A DNA stretch of 24,155 bases, taken from assembly GCA_900770075.1 (NCBI GenBank), contig CAAGIZ010000207.1:1-24155 (forward strand), in the 5' to 3' direction. Below are positions 12,815 through 21,011 of this stretch, piece after piece (position 1 is the first letter of the stretch; each line of letters begins with the position of its first letter). Source of the DNA: Spirochaetia bacterium (lineage in GTDB: Bacteria > Spirochaetota > Spirochaetia > Treponematales > Treponemataceae). The translations under genes were made by a program, and so were the position numbers. The notes beneath the pieces are model-generated. The model was given only the letters and a program-made list of their open reading frames with translations. It did no database searches and was not told where the DNA came from.

Positions 12815-14404
12815 ATGAGAAAACATTTTGGAAAATGGCTCATGCTTATTTTAAGCGGTGTCTTTTTATTTTTTGTCATGGGTTGTGCTGCTGAATCCAG
12901 TGGCGGTTCTTCTTCAAAATCAATTACAGTTACATTTGTAGATGAAGCTGGAAAGGTTTTAGATTCAAAAAAAATAGAATATTGGGATTCATCTGCGTCT
13001 GTTTATTTAAATTGTAATAAAACAGGTTATATTTCTGCATATTTTGATTCAAAAGGCGTTGAATTAAAATCAACTTATTATGAAACAAACTCTGATTGTA
13101 CAATTACAGTAAAATTTACGCCAATAAAATATACTGTAAAATTTGAAAAATCAGGCAGTCAATATGGAACAATTTCAGGGCTTTTTCCAGATTCAATTCA
13201 ATGCGAATATGACAAAGAATTTACGCTTCCTGAAAATAATTTAATTTATACATATTCTAATCAAATATATAAATCATACGGTTGGACAACGTCTTCGTAT
13301 TCATGGAATGGTGCAGGCGAATATTCAGGCGGAGAAAAACTAAAGAATCTCAGTAATGAAGACGGTGCAGAAATTACATTTTATCCATGCTTTAGCGATA
13401 AGAACTTATTTATATTAAAATTTTATAAGTCTGAACCTAGTTATTTCAGTAGTCCTTTAAGTTCTATTTATGCAACTGAAAATGAAATTATTGACAGGTC
13501 AAAAGTTCCTGTAGCTGAGGCAAACACTGGATATTCTTTTGACGGCTGGTATCTTTCAACTGATTCAAGTCAGACTGTAGTTGATTTTTCAACTTATGAA
13601 GTAACAGGGGATGCAACTTTTTACGCAAAATTTAAAGCAAATACTTACACTGCTACTTTTGTTACAGAATACGGAACTGCACCAGAACCTTTAAAATGGA
13701 CATATTCTACTTCTTATTCAGAGAGCACAGACATTACTACAGGAAAATATGTTCTTACTACAACAGGCTATAGTTTTGTCGGCTGGTATAAAGAAGGAGA
13801 GACATATCAAACTTATTCTATTTATCACAAGACTGCAAATGACATTACGCTTACTGCAAAATGGACTCCGTGGACAGCAAAAATTTCTTATGCCTCAACC
13901 AATCCTTCAGCAGGCGGTTCAATGAATTTACAAACTGTAACTTATGAAACTGCAACAAAACTGTCTAAAAATAAATATTATTTGGCAGGTTATGAATTTA
14001 TAGGCTGGAACACAAAATCTGACGGTACAGGAACATCATATACTGAAGAAGCTGATTACACTTGGACAGGAACTCAAAATAATGAAACCGTTACTCTTTA
14101 CGCCCAGTGGAAACCCCTGCAGACAAAAGTGACTGTTTCAGTAAGTGCTCCTTCTTCTGATTCTGATGATATTAAGCTTTCTTATGATTCAGTTTCATGT
14201 GCTTTTAACGCAGCTCTTTCAGGTGCTTCAGTTTTTACATGGTATGTTGATGGCATAAAAGTTGAAAACGAAACATCTTCATCTCTTTCTGCTTATGTTT
14301 TGAGCGAAGGGCAACATTCTGTAATGGTAACATCCGATATTGGCGAAAAAACTTACGGACAGACACTTTCAGTTAATGTAACTGTCACTACAAGCGAGGA
14401 ATAA
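12815..14404 (+). CDS. Lipoprotein with InlB-type B-repeats and a C-terminal Ig-like domain
   Basis: A 529-residue surface or periplasmic lipoprotein. The signal peptide ends FFVMGC with the lipidated Cys at 24, followed by a Ser/Gly linker. B-repeat (Listeria-Bacteroides repeat) modules are seen at about 200-273 (GYSFDGWYLS...TFYAKF), 278-351 (GYSFVGWYKEG...LTAKW) and 356-433 (GYEFIGWNTKSDG...TLYAQW); 100-195 may be a divergent one. The last 90 residues (FTWYVDGIKVE...GQTLSVNVTV) look like an Ig-like domain. B-repeats often stack as extended stalks in adhesins, but no specific ligand is implied. The gene is visibly more AT-rich than the metabolic genes around it. The next lipoprotein starts one base after its stop codon. 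Confidence 0.85.
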   Translation: MRKHFGKWLMLILSGVFLFFVMGCAAESSGGSSSKSITVTFVDEAGKVLDSKKIEYWDSSASVYLNCNKTGYISAYFDSKGVELKSTYYETNSDCTITVKFTPIKYTVKFEKSGSQYGTISGLFPDSIQCEYDKEFTLPENNLIYTYSNQIYKSYGWTTSSYSWNGAGEYSGGEKLKNLSNEDGAEITFYPCFSDKNLFILKFYKSEPSYFSSPLSSIYATENEIIDRSKVPVAEANTGYSFDGWYLSTDSSQTVVDFSTYEVTGDATFYAKFKANTYTATFVTEYGTAPEPLKWTYSTSYSESTDITTGKYVLTTTGYSFVGWYKEGETYQTYSIYHKTANDITLTAKWTPWTAKISYASTNPSAGGSMNLQTVTYETATKLSKNKYYLAGYEFIGWNTKSDGTGTSYTEEADYTWTGTQNNETVTLYAQWKPLQTKVTVSVSAPSSDSDDIKLSYDSVSCAFNAALSGASVFTWYVDGIKVENETSSSLSAYVLSEGQHSVMVTSDIGEKTYGQTLSVNVTVTTSEE

Positions 14405-14405
14405 A

Positions 14406-16889
14406 ATGAAAAAAATGCATTTGAATAAATTAATTTCAATTTGTTTTGTTTTTACGGCACTTGTATTTGCATCATGTTCAAATTTATTAGACAATATTGA
14501 AAACGAAAACAACGGAAATGGTTCTGCAAAAATCAGCCTTTCTGTGGGTTTAAAAAATCTTGAAGGAAATTCTGCTGAAGAAAATAATTCAAGAACTGTA
14601 ATGGCTGCTGCCAAAGACAATACAACGCCTTCAAATCTTAAAAATATAAAACTGTATGCAAAACTTTCTTCAGATTCTAAAGAACTTGGAACAGAAGAAA
14701 CTCTTCTTGCTGAATGGGCTGATTATTCAGAATTTAATTTTGTTCCTTATTCAAACGAAATGCAGGCTGGAACTTATGATTTTATGCTTACCGCAATAAA
14801 CTACGGTGCAACAATGACGCAGACATTAAGTTCAAAAACACTTTCTGCAGGAAGTACAACTTCATTAAATTTTACTTCCCTTGTTGCATCTGAAACTGGT
14901 GAGCAGACAGGAGCAATCGATTTAACAATATATTACAGTGCAGGAGAAAGTTTTAAAAAATATGTAATTTATTCTTCTGAAAAATATCCTGAAATTTCTC
15001 TTTCCCTAGACGGAAATTTAATAGCGTTAAAAGATTCTTCAACTTCCAACATTGAAACCACAACTGATGACAAGGGAAATGTATACGGATTTTATAGCAG
15101 CTCTGCATGTTTAAAGACTGCTCCAGTAAATGCCGGTTTTCATATTATAACAATAACATGTATTGCGACAGACGGAAGCGTATTTGTATATCCTGTTCCT
15201 GTTTATGTTCAGGCGGGATATTTAAGTAAAGGTTCGGTATACCCTCTTTCAGACTATAAGAATGTTAGTCACGATGAAAATGTTCAGTCTTACACCGTAA
15301 CATACAATTCCAACACAGATACAGAAGAAACTAAAACCCAGACTTTCTACAAAGGTTCTTTACTTGCTGATGCAGAAGCACTCGGTTTTACAGGCACAGG
15401 TACAAAACGCTTTAAAGAATGGAATACACAAAAAGACGGAAGCGGAACAAGTTACCCTGAAGGAAGTTCTCCGGAACTTACAGAAGACATTACACTTTAT
15501 GCACAGTGGGCAGATTTCTATAAAGTTACATATTTGATAAACCTTGATTCAAATACACAGACATATATACAGAAAGTTGAAGGAGAACCTTCTCTCGCAA
15601 CAAAAACAACAGCATTTGCAGATTTTGATGATTCAAATTACACATTCTGCGGCTGGGACACTAAAGCAGACGGTTCTGGAACTCGTTATGCTGAAGGTAA
15701 AACGCTAACTTTAACAGAAGATATAATTCTGTATGCCCAGTGGTGCGGTGCAAAAGACAGTTATGATTACTATGTGGTAGAAAATGCAAAGCAGTGGAAT
15801 GCCCTTATGGGTGCACCTTTTGCAAATACAACAGCTGGAACTGTATCGGCAGATGTTTATATTCCATATGGCAAAACAATTTCTTCGCCGGCACTTTCTT
15901 TAACAAGTACAAAGACTTTCTCTGGTAGAATTGAAGGTTATTATTATCTTCCAATTATTGAAGGATTTAAAGGTGCTCTTTTTGATAGCCTTTCAGCTGA
16001 CTCAGAAATCAACTCTCTTACAGTAAAAGGTCTTGTCTGTAACACAAATAATGGCTCAATTGTTGATATAAAAGTAAATGCCCCTGTCTGCAATACAAAT
16101 AACGGAACGATTTCCAATGTAACTGTTTCAGGCGTAACAATGACAGGCTATTCTGGAATTGCAAAAACAAATTCTTCTACAGGAACAATTTCTTTCTGCA
16201 CTGTGTCTGATTGTACAATCACAGGAAGCGGAGACTATGCAGGTGCAATTTGCGGACGAAATATGGGAACTATAAAAGACTGTACTGTTTCTAACTGTAC
16301 GATAGACGGAAGCACAAACAATGTAATGTATACAGGCGGAATCTGCGGATATAACGAAGGAACAATTTCTGGAAGCAACACAAAAGTTTCTGGCACAGTT
16401 ACAGGAAGCACTTCTAATCAGACTTATACTGGCGGTTATTGTGCATACAATACAGGAACAATTTCTGATTCTGGAAGCGTTGACATCACATTGAGCGGAA
16501 GCAGCGAAACAGACAGTTATTACGGCTATGTAATCGGCTATAATGACGGCGGCACTGTGAGTACGGGGATTACTTGTGCCCAAGGTTCAACACCAGTAAG
16601 TAAAACTATTACAGTAGACGATAAGGTAACAACACAGATAATTAGTTTGACTAGAACATCAAAATTAAGTATAAGCGTTACGCCTCAGGGAAACAACATA
16701 GCACAAGCTGCATTTGGTACAAGTTCTGTAACTGCATCACAATATATCGTTTCTTCAAAAAATTTTACGAAAGACACAGCAACAATATTAAATACTGATT
16801 GTTATCTTACAAAAGGAGATTATTACATCTACTTAAATGAAAACAATTGGAACACAACAGATGTCCTTATTGAAATAACACAGGATTAA
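14406..16889 (+). CDS. Large lipoprotein with B-repeats and GLUG-like repeats
   Basis: An 827-residue predicted lipoprotein; the signal ends VFASC with Cys at 24. After a Ser/Asn-rich linker there is a beta-rich region (about 40-290), two InlB-type B-repeats (about 293-370, WNTQKDGSGTSY...TLYAQW; and 372-447, WDTKADGSGTRY...ILYAQW), then a Gly/Thr-rich repetitive region at about 538-718. That region has GLUG-like units such as GAICGRNMGTIKDCTVSNC, GGICGYNEGTISGS and GGYCAYNTGTISDSG, which usually form a right-handed beta-helix. The SD is in the last codons of the preceding gene (GCGAGGAATAAAATG), so the pair is translationally coupled. AT-rich like its partner. The same frame stays open 44 codons past the stop. 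Confidence 0.83.
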   Translation: MKKMHLNKLISICFVFTALVFASCSNLLDNIENENNGNGSAKISLSVGLKNLEGNSAEENNSRTVMAAAKDNTTPSNLKNIKLYAKLSSDSKELGTEETLLAEWADYSEFNFVPYSNEMQAGTYDFMLTAINYGATMTQTLSSKTLSAGSTTSLNFTSLVASETGEQTGAIDLTIYYSAGESFKKYVIYSSEKYPEISLSLDGNLIALKDSSTSNIETTTDDKGNVYGFYSSSACLKTAPVNAGFHIITITCIATDGSVFVYPVPVYVQAGYLSKGSVYPLSDYKNVSHDENVQSYTVTYNSNTDTEETKTQTFYKGSLLADAEALGFTGTGTKRFKEWNTQKDGSGTSYPEGSSPELTEDITLYAQWADFYKVTYLINLDSNTQTYIQKVEGEPSLATKTTAFADFDDSNYTFCGWDTKADGSGTRYAEGKTLTLTEDIILYAQWCGAKDSYDYYVVENAKQWNALMGAPFANTTAGTVSADVYIPYGKTISSPALSLTSTKTFSGRIEGYYYLPIIEGFKGALFDSLSADSEINSLTVKGLVCNTNNGSIVDIKVNAPVCNTNNGTISNVTVSGVTMTGYSGIAKTNSSTGTISFCTVSDCTITGSGDYAGAICGRNMGTIKDCTVSNCTIDGSTNNVMYTGGICGYNEGTISGSNTKVSGTVTGSTSNQTYTGGYCAYNTGTISDSGSVDITLSGSSETDSYYGYVIGYNDGGTVSTGITCAQGSTPVSKTITVDDKVTTQIISLTRTSKLSISVTPQGNNIAQAAFGTSSVTASQYIVSSKNFTKDTATILNTDCYLTKGDYYIYLNENNWNTTDVLIEITQD

Positions 16890-17101
16890 ATAAAAGGGGC
16901 TGGCAATAATTTTAGTGGTATGGTCATTGAGCATGGCGAAATGACTCTGGCAGTAAATATGGTGGTTTCGACTGGCTCAACCACAGCAGTTTATTCCTTT
17001 TGGACAGACCTTTGTAAGGTTTGAAATATTATGTAAAGGCAGGGCTCAGACGCTGTTTGCATTTTGTAGTTTTTACGAAAATTTGCTGCGGCGGATGCGG
17101 A

Positions 17102-17146
17102 GGGCGTAAGTTGGCGGCGAAGCCGCCAATGAGCGTTAGCGAACCC
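17102..17146 (+). repeat. Cloverleaf repeat, degenerate copy (R6)
   Basis: GGG (17102-17104) can pair with CCC (17144-17146). Inside are TTGGCGGC-GAA-GCCGCCAA (17111-17129), TGA, a weak GC-GTTA-GC arm and GAA before CCC. Arm 1 is reduced to CGTAAG. The arm-2, linker and GAACCC order matches the other copies. Confidence 0.45.
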
Positions 17147-17151
17147 GTAGC

Positions 17152-17188
17152 AGCCGGTGGACAGAGGACTCTGCCCGGCTATTTTTTT
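17152..17188 (+). terminator. Intrinsic terminator between the lipoprotein operon and pucR-type gene
   Basis: AGCCGG (17152-17157) pairs with CCGGCT (17175-17180), with CAGA/TCTG stacked inside, followed by A and T7. It points along the plus strand and overlaps the stop codon of the convergent regulator gene. Confidence 0.65.
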
Positions 17189-18366
17189 AGAAGTTCTTTT
17201 ATGTAGATGGCAATCTGGAGCAGGCAGCGGGTGTCTCCGTCGGTTAGGTCGGCTTTTAGGACTTCCTGCAGGCGTTGAAGGCGGTACAGCACTGTGTTTC
17301 GGTGGGTGTTGTTCTGTTCCGAGACGTTGTGTATGTTTCCGCCGAGTTTTAGATACAGTTTGAGGGTTTTTAGGTAGTCTTCCCGCTTGCCGGCTTCCAG
17401 CTGTTCCAGGTTGCCCAGGACTGCATTGTAAAGCTGTTCGAGGACTTTTTTGTTTTTTACTTCCAGCAGAATTTTGTAGATTCCAAGGCTGTCGTATTTT
17501 TGCAGGGTGTCTGGATTTTTTGAAAGCTGCATGGTTATTTCTGCGTGGTTGTAGGCTTCCTGAATTTCTGTGGCTGTGGTGCAATACTCTGAAACAGAAA
17601 ATTTCATATTTTTTAAAAAGCGGTCGTTTCTGGTTATGCGGAAAAGTTCCCCAGTAAAAAAAGAATTGTCGTTTTTGATTATGTAGATGACCTTGTGGTT
17701 GTGGATAAAGCAGCAGTAGTCGGTCTGGGGAAAATTTATTTTTGGATTGAGGGAAAACTGAATGTGTCTTTTTGCCTGTTCCATGTCGTTTGCAAAGGCG
17801 GAATTGTCCAGTTCCAGCAGGGCAACGGAGAAGGTCTTTGCGTCGTGGAAACTGGTGTTTTCTATCTGTTTGGGGTCGAATTTTTGTGGCTCGAAGATTG
17901 CCCGGTAGAAAAGCCGCTCTACGTTGTGGCTGTTCTGGCTGTCGGCAGAAATCATGTTGCCGATGTCCTGCATCAGGTCTACGGTGTGTATTTCCCAGGG
18001 CATTGTAAAGAGGGGAAAGCCCAGATTGTCGCAGTAGTCTTTTATGCTCTGGGGTATCTCGTATATGTATTTTCCGGTGTTTACAATCAGGCCTGAGGCA
18101 TGGTGGCCTACAAAGCTGTCTATGAGTTCTTTTAAAAAGGTGACGAGGTTTTCTGATTCGTCTGTGCCTTCGTTTTCGGACTTGCGTTTAAGAAGCAGCC
18201 CTGTGGTTATGGCAAGTTCTCCGCCGCGGATAAATTCGCTGCAGGACGGGTCTTCCGTGTAATATATCCAGCTGACGGTCTGACCAAGTCCTGTGCGTCC
18301 TGCAACCAGTTTGAGTTTGAAAGGAGTCTCTGAAAAATTCAGTATTGTGTTTACTGTCAATGCCAT
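17179..18366 (-). CDS. PucR-family transcriptional regulator
   Basis: A 395-residue cytosolic regulator. The N-terminal PucR domain (about 1-125) begins MALTVNTILN and includes TVSWIYYTEDPSCSEFIRGGELAITTG, a typical pattern. The C-terminal helix-turn-helix of the PucR C-terminal (HTH_30) type is at about 330-390, with NIHNVSEQNNTHRNTVLYRL and then LQRLQEVL. Family members respond to small molecules such as purine-degradation products or amino acids. Divergent placement from livJ suggests it controls the liv genes, which is inference. No clear SD precedes the ATG at 18366, but the start matches family N termini. The stop is TAG at 17179-17181. Confidence 0.87.
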   Translation of the reverse strand: MALTVNTILNFSETPFKLKLVAGRTGLGQTVSWIYYTEDPSCSEFIRGGELAITTGLLLKRKSENEGTDESENLVTFLKELIDSFVGHHASGLIVNTGKYIYEIPQSIKDYCDNLGFPLFTMPWEIHTVDLMQDIGNMISADSQNSHNVERLFYRAIFEPQKFDPKQIENTSFHDAKTFSVALLELDNSAFANDMEQAKRHIQFSLNPKINFPQTDYCCFIHNHKVIYIIKNDNSFFTGELFRITRNDRFLKNMKFSVSEYCTTATEIQEAYNHAEITMQLSKNPDTLQKYDSLGIYKILLEVKNKKVLEQLYNAVLGNLEQLEAGKREDYLKTLKLYLKLGGNIHNVSEQNNTHRNTVLYRLQRLQEVLKADLTDGDTRCLLQIAIYIKELLKK

Positions 18367-18546
18367 AAATAAAAAATATAACTTTTTGTAAAATTAGGCA
18401 AGATGCACGATGCACGGTGTTTTTTAATTGAATGGGGTTGTGTGTGGGGGGGGGACGGTGCGGGCGGTGAGGAGCAGATTTTAAGGGAATGGCAAGGTTG
18501 CACAAAAAGTTTAATAAAATTTGGCGAATTTTACAGGAAATTTTTA

Positions 18547-18575
18547 TTGACAGGGAAGGGCGGAAAAGGTAAAGT
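18547..18575 (+). promoter_or_regulatory. Predicted livJ promoter
   Basis: Perfect TTGACA (18547-18552), 17-bp spacer, TAAAGT (18570-18575). The start would be near 18582, giving a 155-nt leader. Confidence 0.5.
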
Positions 18576-18590
18576 TTTATCCATAAAAAC

Positions 18591-18602
18591 ATCGTGCACG
18601 AT
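18591..18602. promoter_or_regulatory. Candidate operator ATCGTGCACGAT
   Basis: A perfect 12-bp palindrome just downstream of the predicted livJ start site. The half-site TGCACGAT recurs with TGCACGG at 18404-18417 near the divergent regulator, which fits a shared operator for the PucR-type protein. Confidence 0.45.
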
Positions 18603-18687
18603 AAATAGAAAAGTGCGCAGGATTTTCAAGTCAGCAAGGTTGTTGCATTTTGTACTGAAAACGGCAGTTGTCCTTTTTGGTTATAAA

Positions 18688-18716
18688 TTGGAAAACCTTG
18701 GTAAAAGGCTTTCCAA
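18688..18716 (+). promoter_or_regulatory. Leader hairpin before the livJ SD
   Basis: TTGGAAA (18688-18694) pairs with TTTCCAA (18710-18716), with CCTT/AAGG stacked inside and a short loop. The SD GGAGG follows at 18727-18731. It may protect the mRNA 5' region. Confidence 0.5.
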
Positions 18717-18737
18717 AAAAATATATGGAGGCTTTTT

Positions 18738-19901
18738 ATGAAGAAAATCAAAAAACTTTTTGCCCTTGGGCTTATTGCTTCTACGGCTTTAAGCGGTGCC
18801 TTTGCTGCAAAGCAGAAGACAATCAAAATCGGTTTTAATATTCCTTTGACGGGGGACTCTCCTAAAGTTGGGGAAGGTGCCAAGTATGCCGGAGAAATCG
18901 TAAAAAGCGAAATTAACGCTGCCGGTGGTCTTGAGGTAGGGGGCAAAAAATACCTTTTGGAATTTGTTTATGTTGATAACGAGCTGAAGGCTGACTCTGC
19001 CATCAATGCTGCAAACAAGCTGATTGACATTGACAAGGTTTTGGCTTCCATTGGGCCTGAGGGTTCCGGGCGTGCTATTCCTGCCGGTGAAGTTTACAAC
19101 GATTCCAGAGTTCCTATGATTACTCCCTGGGCTACAAACCCTGCTGCTACTGCCGGACGGCCTTACTGCTTCCGTGCCTGCTTCCTTGACCCGTTCCAGG
19201 CTCCTGTTGCCGCCAAATTTGCCAGCGAACAGTTCGGAGCAAAAACTGTTGCAATAATCTACAATCTTGAAGACGACTATTCCAAAACCCTTGCCGAACT
19301 TTTTAAGGGTGAATGGGAAAAGAAATACGGCAAAGTTCTGGTTTTTGAATCTTTTGGTCAGAAAGATCAGGATTTTTCCGTTCAGCTGACTAAGGTCGTA
19401 AACTCTGGTGCTGACTTCCTTTATCTGCCTTGTTACTACAACCACGTTGGTCTGATTACTTCTCAGGCTAAGGATTTGGGCTGGAGCAAGCCGGTTATGG
19501 GTTCGGATTCCTGGGGTTCTGCTGACCTTGTTAAGCTTTCTAAAGGTGCTGTTGTAGGCGACTATTTTACAACTCACTACGCTGCAAAGGGTGCTACCGG
19601 AAAAACAAAGGAATTTATCGAAAAATATCAGAAAACTTACGGTTATGTTCCTGACGATGTTGCAGCCCTTACCTACGATGCAATCTACATTGTACTGCAG
19701 GCAATTCAGGAAGCGGGTCTTACAGGTAACCTTAAAAAAGACCGCACAAATCTGATGAAGGCCATGGGAAACATCAAGAGTTTTGCCGGTGTTACAGGTA
19801 ATATGAAATTTACTCCTGACGGGGATCCGATTAAGGATGCTGTTGTAGTAAAGGTTACTCCTGAAGGTGAATTTGAGTTTGTAAAGGCTCTTCAGCCTTA
19901 G
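18738..19901 (+). CDS. livJ: Branched-chain amino-acid type ABC transporter substrate-binding protein
   Basis: A 387-residue exported binding protein of the type I (Leu/Ile/Val) fold. The signal peptide ends STALSGAFA near residue 23, with no lipobox Cys. The mature N terminus IKIGFNIPLTGDSPKVGEG is diagnostic of the family, as are GPEGSGRAIPAGEVYND, ITPWATNPAAT and FRACFLDPFQAPVAAKFA. GGAGG lies six bases before the ATG. It is first in the operon with livHMGF, but a 180-nt gap holding a cloverleaf repeat separates it from livH. The ligand could be branched-chain amino acids or a related solute such as an amide; the divergent PucR-type regulator leaves a nitrogen-compound substrate open. Confidence 0.88.
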   Translation: MKKIKKLFALGLIASTALSGAFAAKQKTIKIGFNIPLTGDSPKVGEGAKYAGEIVKSEINAAGGLEVGGKKYLLEFVYVDNELKADSAINAANKLIDIDKVLASIGPEGSGRAIPAGEVYNDSRVPMITPWATNPAATAGRPYCFRACFLDPFQAPVAAKFASEQFGAKTVAIIYNLEDDYSKTLAELFKGEWEKKYGKVLVFESFGQKDQDFSVQLTKVVNSGADFLYLPCYYNHVGLITSQAKDLGWSKPVMGSDSWGSADLVKLSKGAVVGDYFTTHYAAKGATGKTKEFIEKYQKTYGYVPDDVAALTYDAIYIVLQAIQEAGLTGNLKKDRTNLMKAMGNIKSFAGVTGNMKFTPDGDPIKDAVVVKVTPEGEFEFVKALQP

Positions 19902-19921
19902 TGTCCGGCTTAGGGGGTGTA

Positions 19922-20036
19922 GGGGCGGCGTAAGCCGTTCCGAAGCGGGGTGAAGCGTGCTTCAACCCGCACAGGAATGAAGGCGCGTAAGACGCCGGAA
20001 CCCCGAAACACCCGACCTGCCGCCGCAGGCGGCAGG
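19922..20036 (+). repeat. Cloverleaf repeat with accompanying hairpin (R3) inside the liv operon
   Basis: GGGG (19922-19925) pairs with CCCC (20001-20004). Arm 1 is CGGC-GTAA-GCCG (19926-19937). Arm 2 is a long hairpin closed by TTCC (19938-19941) with GGAA (19974-19977), extended inside by GCGGG/CCCGC and TGAAG/CTTCA. Arm 3 is GGCG-CGTAAGA-CGCC (19982-19996), then GGAA. A 9-bp hairpin CCTGCCGCC-GCA with its complement follows at 20016-20036. Confidence 0.8.
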
Positions 20037-20081
20037 GAAGCCCAATAAAAAAACAAAAAACACACAAAAAGGGGACGGATT

Positions 20082-20993
20082 ATGACTTTTTTTATTCAGA
20101 ACATCTTTAACGCCCTTCAGTGGGGCAGTTTTTATTCGATTATTGCCCTCGGTTACTGTCTTGTTTACGGCGTTTTAAGGCTTATAAACTTTGCCCACGG
20201 CGATATTTTTATGACTTCCTGCTACATTGCCTTTTTTGTTGTGGCGGGTTTGACGGCGCATTTTGCCGGTTTGACGGGGATTCCCCTGTTTGTGATTACT
20301 CTTGTGGCTACGGTTGCCCTGACGGCTTTGCTTGGAATCGGTATTGAGCGGATTGCCTACAGGCCTTTGCGTGCTAAGGGTGCCAACCGCCTTTATGTTG
20401 TCATTACGGCTTTGATGATTGGCTTTATTCTTGAAAACGGAAATCTGGCTGTTTTGGGGGCTTCTGCAAGGAGTTTTCCTGATATCCTTCCAAAATATGT
20501 CTGGAATATCGGACCTGTTACCATCACTTCCCTTAAGGTGCTGGTTATTGTAAGTGCGGTTGTTATTTTTATCGGGCTGCAGTTTATTGTTCAGACCACG
20601 ACTCTGGGCATGAGCATGCGGGCTATCTCGTTTGATAAATTTGCCATTCCCCTTATGGGAATTCCTTTGAATACGGTCATAACCTTTACTTTCGGGCTTG
20701 GTTCCGGGCTTGCTGCCATTGCCGGCATTTTGTTCGGTATGTCTTACCCGGTTATGGATCCTTACATGGGTATGATTATCGGATGGAAGGCCTTTATTGC
20801 TGCGGTTGTTGGCGGTATCGGCGACATCAAGGGTGCTTTTATTGGTGGTTTTTTGCTGGGATTTATCGAAATTTTCGTTACGGCGTTTTTGCCTTCCAGC
20901 TACAAGGATTTGGTTTCGTTTGTAATCCTGCTTGTGATTTTGACTTTGAAGCCGACCGGATTTTTTGGCGTTGCCAAGTCTACTAAAATTTAG
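20082..20993 (+). CDS. livH: Branched-chain amino-acid ABC transporter permease LivH
   Basis: A 303-residue inner-membrane permease with about eight hydrophobic segments. The N-terminal motif YGVLRLINFAHGDIFM (about 29-44) and the C-terminal GWKAFIAAVVGGIGDIKGA loop are characteristic of LivH. It pairs with LivM to form the channel. The ATG at 20082 is preceded by GGGGA. livM follows after 18 nt with its own SD. Confidence 0.92.
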   Translation: MTFFIQNIFNALQWGSFYSIIALGYCLVYGVLRLINFAHGDIFMTSCYIAFFVVAGLTAHFAGLTGIPLFVITLVATVALTALLGIGIERIAYRPLRAKGANRLYVVITALMIGFILENGNLAVLGASARSFPDILPKYVWNIGPVTITSLKVLVIVSAVVIFIGLQFIVQTTTLGMSMRAISFDKFAIPLMGIPLNTVITFTFGLGSGLAAIAGILFGMSYPVMDPYMGMIIGWKAFIAAVVGGIGDIKGAFIGGFLLGFIEIFVTAFLPSSYKDLVSFVILLVILTLKPTGFFGVAKSTKI

Positions 20994-21011
20994 GCGGAAG
21001 GAGGTTTGTGT

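Larger units (their letters stand above)
18367..18737 (+). other. Divergent regulatory region between the PucR regulator and livJ
   Basis: No gene is seen. It holds direct half-sites TGCACGATGCACGG (18404-18417) near the regulator start, a predicted livJ promoter (18547-18575), the palindrome 18591-18602 and a leader hairpin (18688-18716). Confidence 0.55.

Noticed and set aside
19922..20004. tRNA gene suggested by the cloverleaf fold
   Set aside because: Arm sizes, missing T-loop and D-loop bases, and no anticodon stem-loop pattern or CCA context.
20247..20278. Two GGTTTGACGG motifs within livH resembling the 19-bp array unit
   Set aside because: They encode the conserved permease residues in frame, are 21 bp apart rather than 19, and have no array around them.
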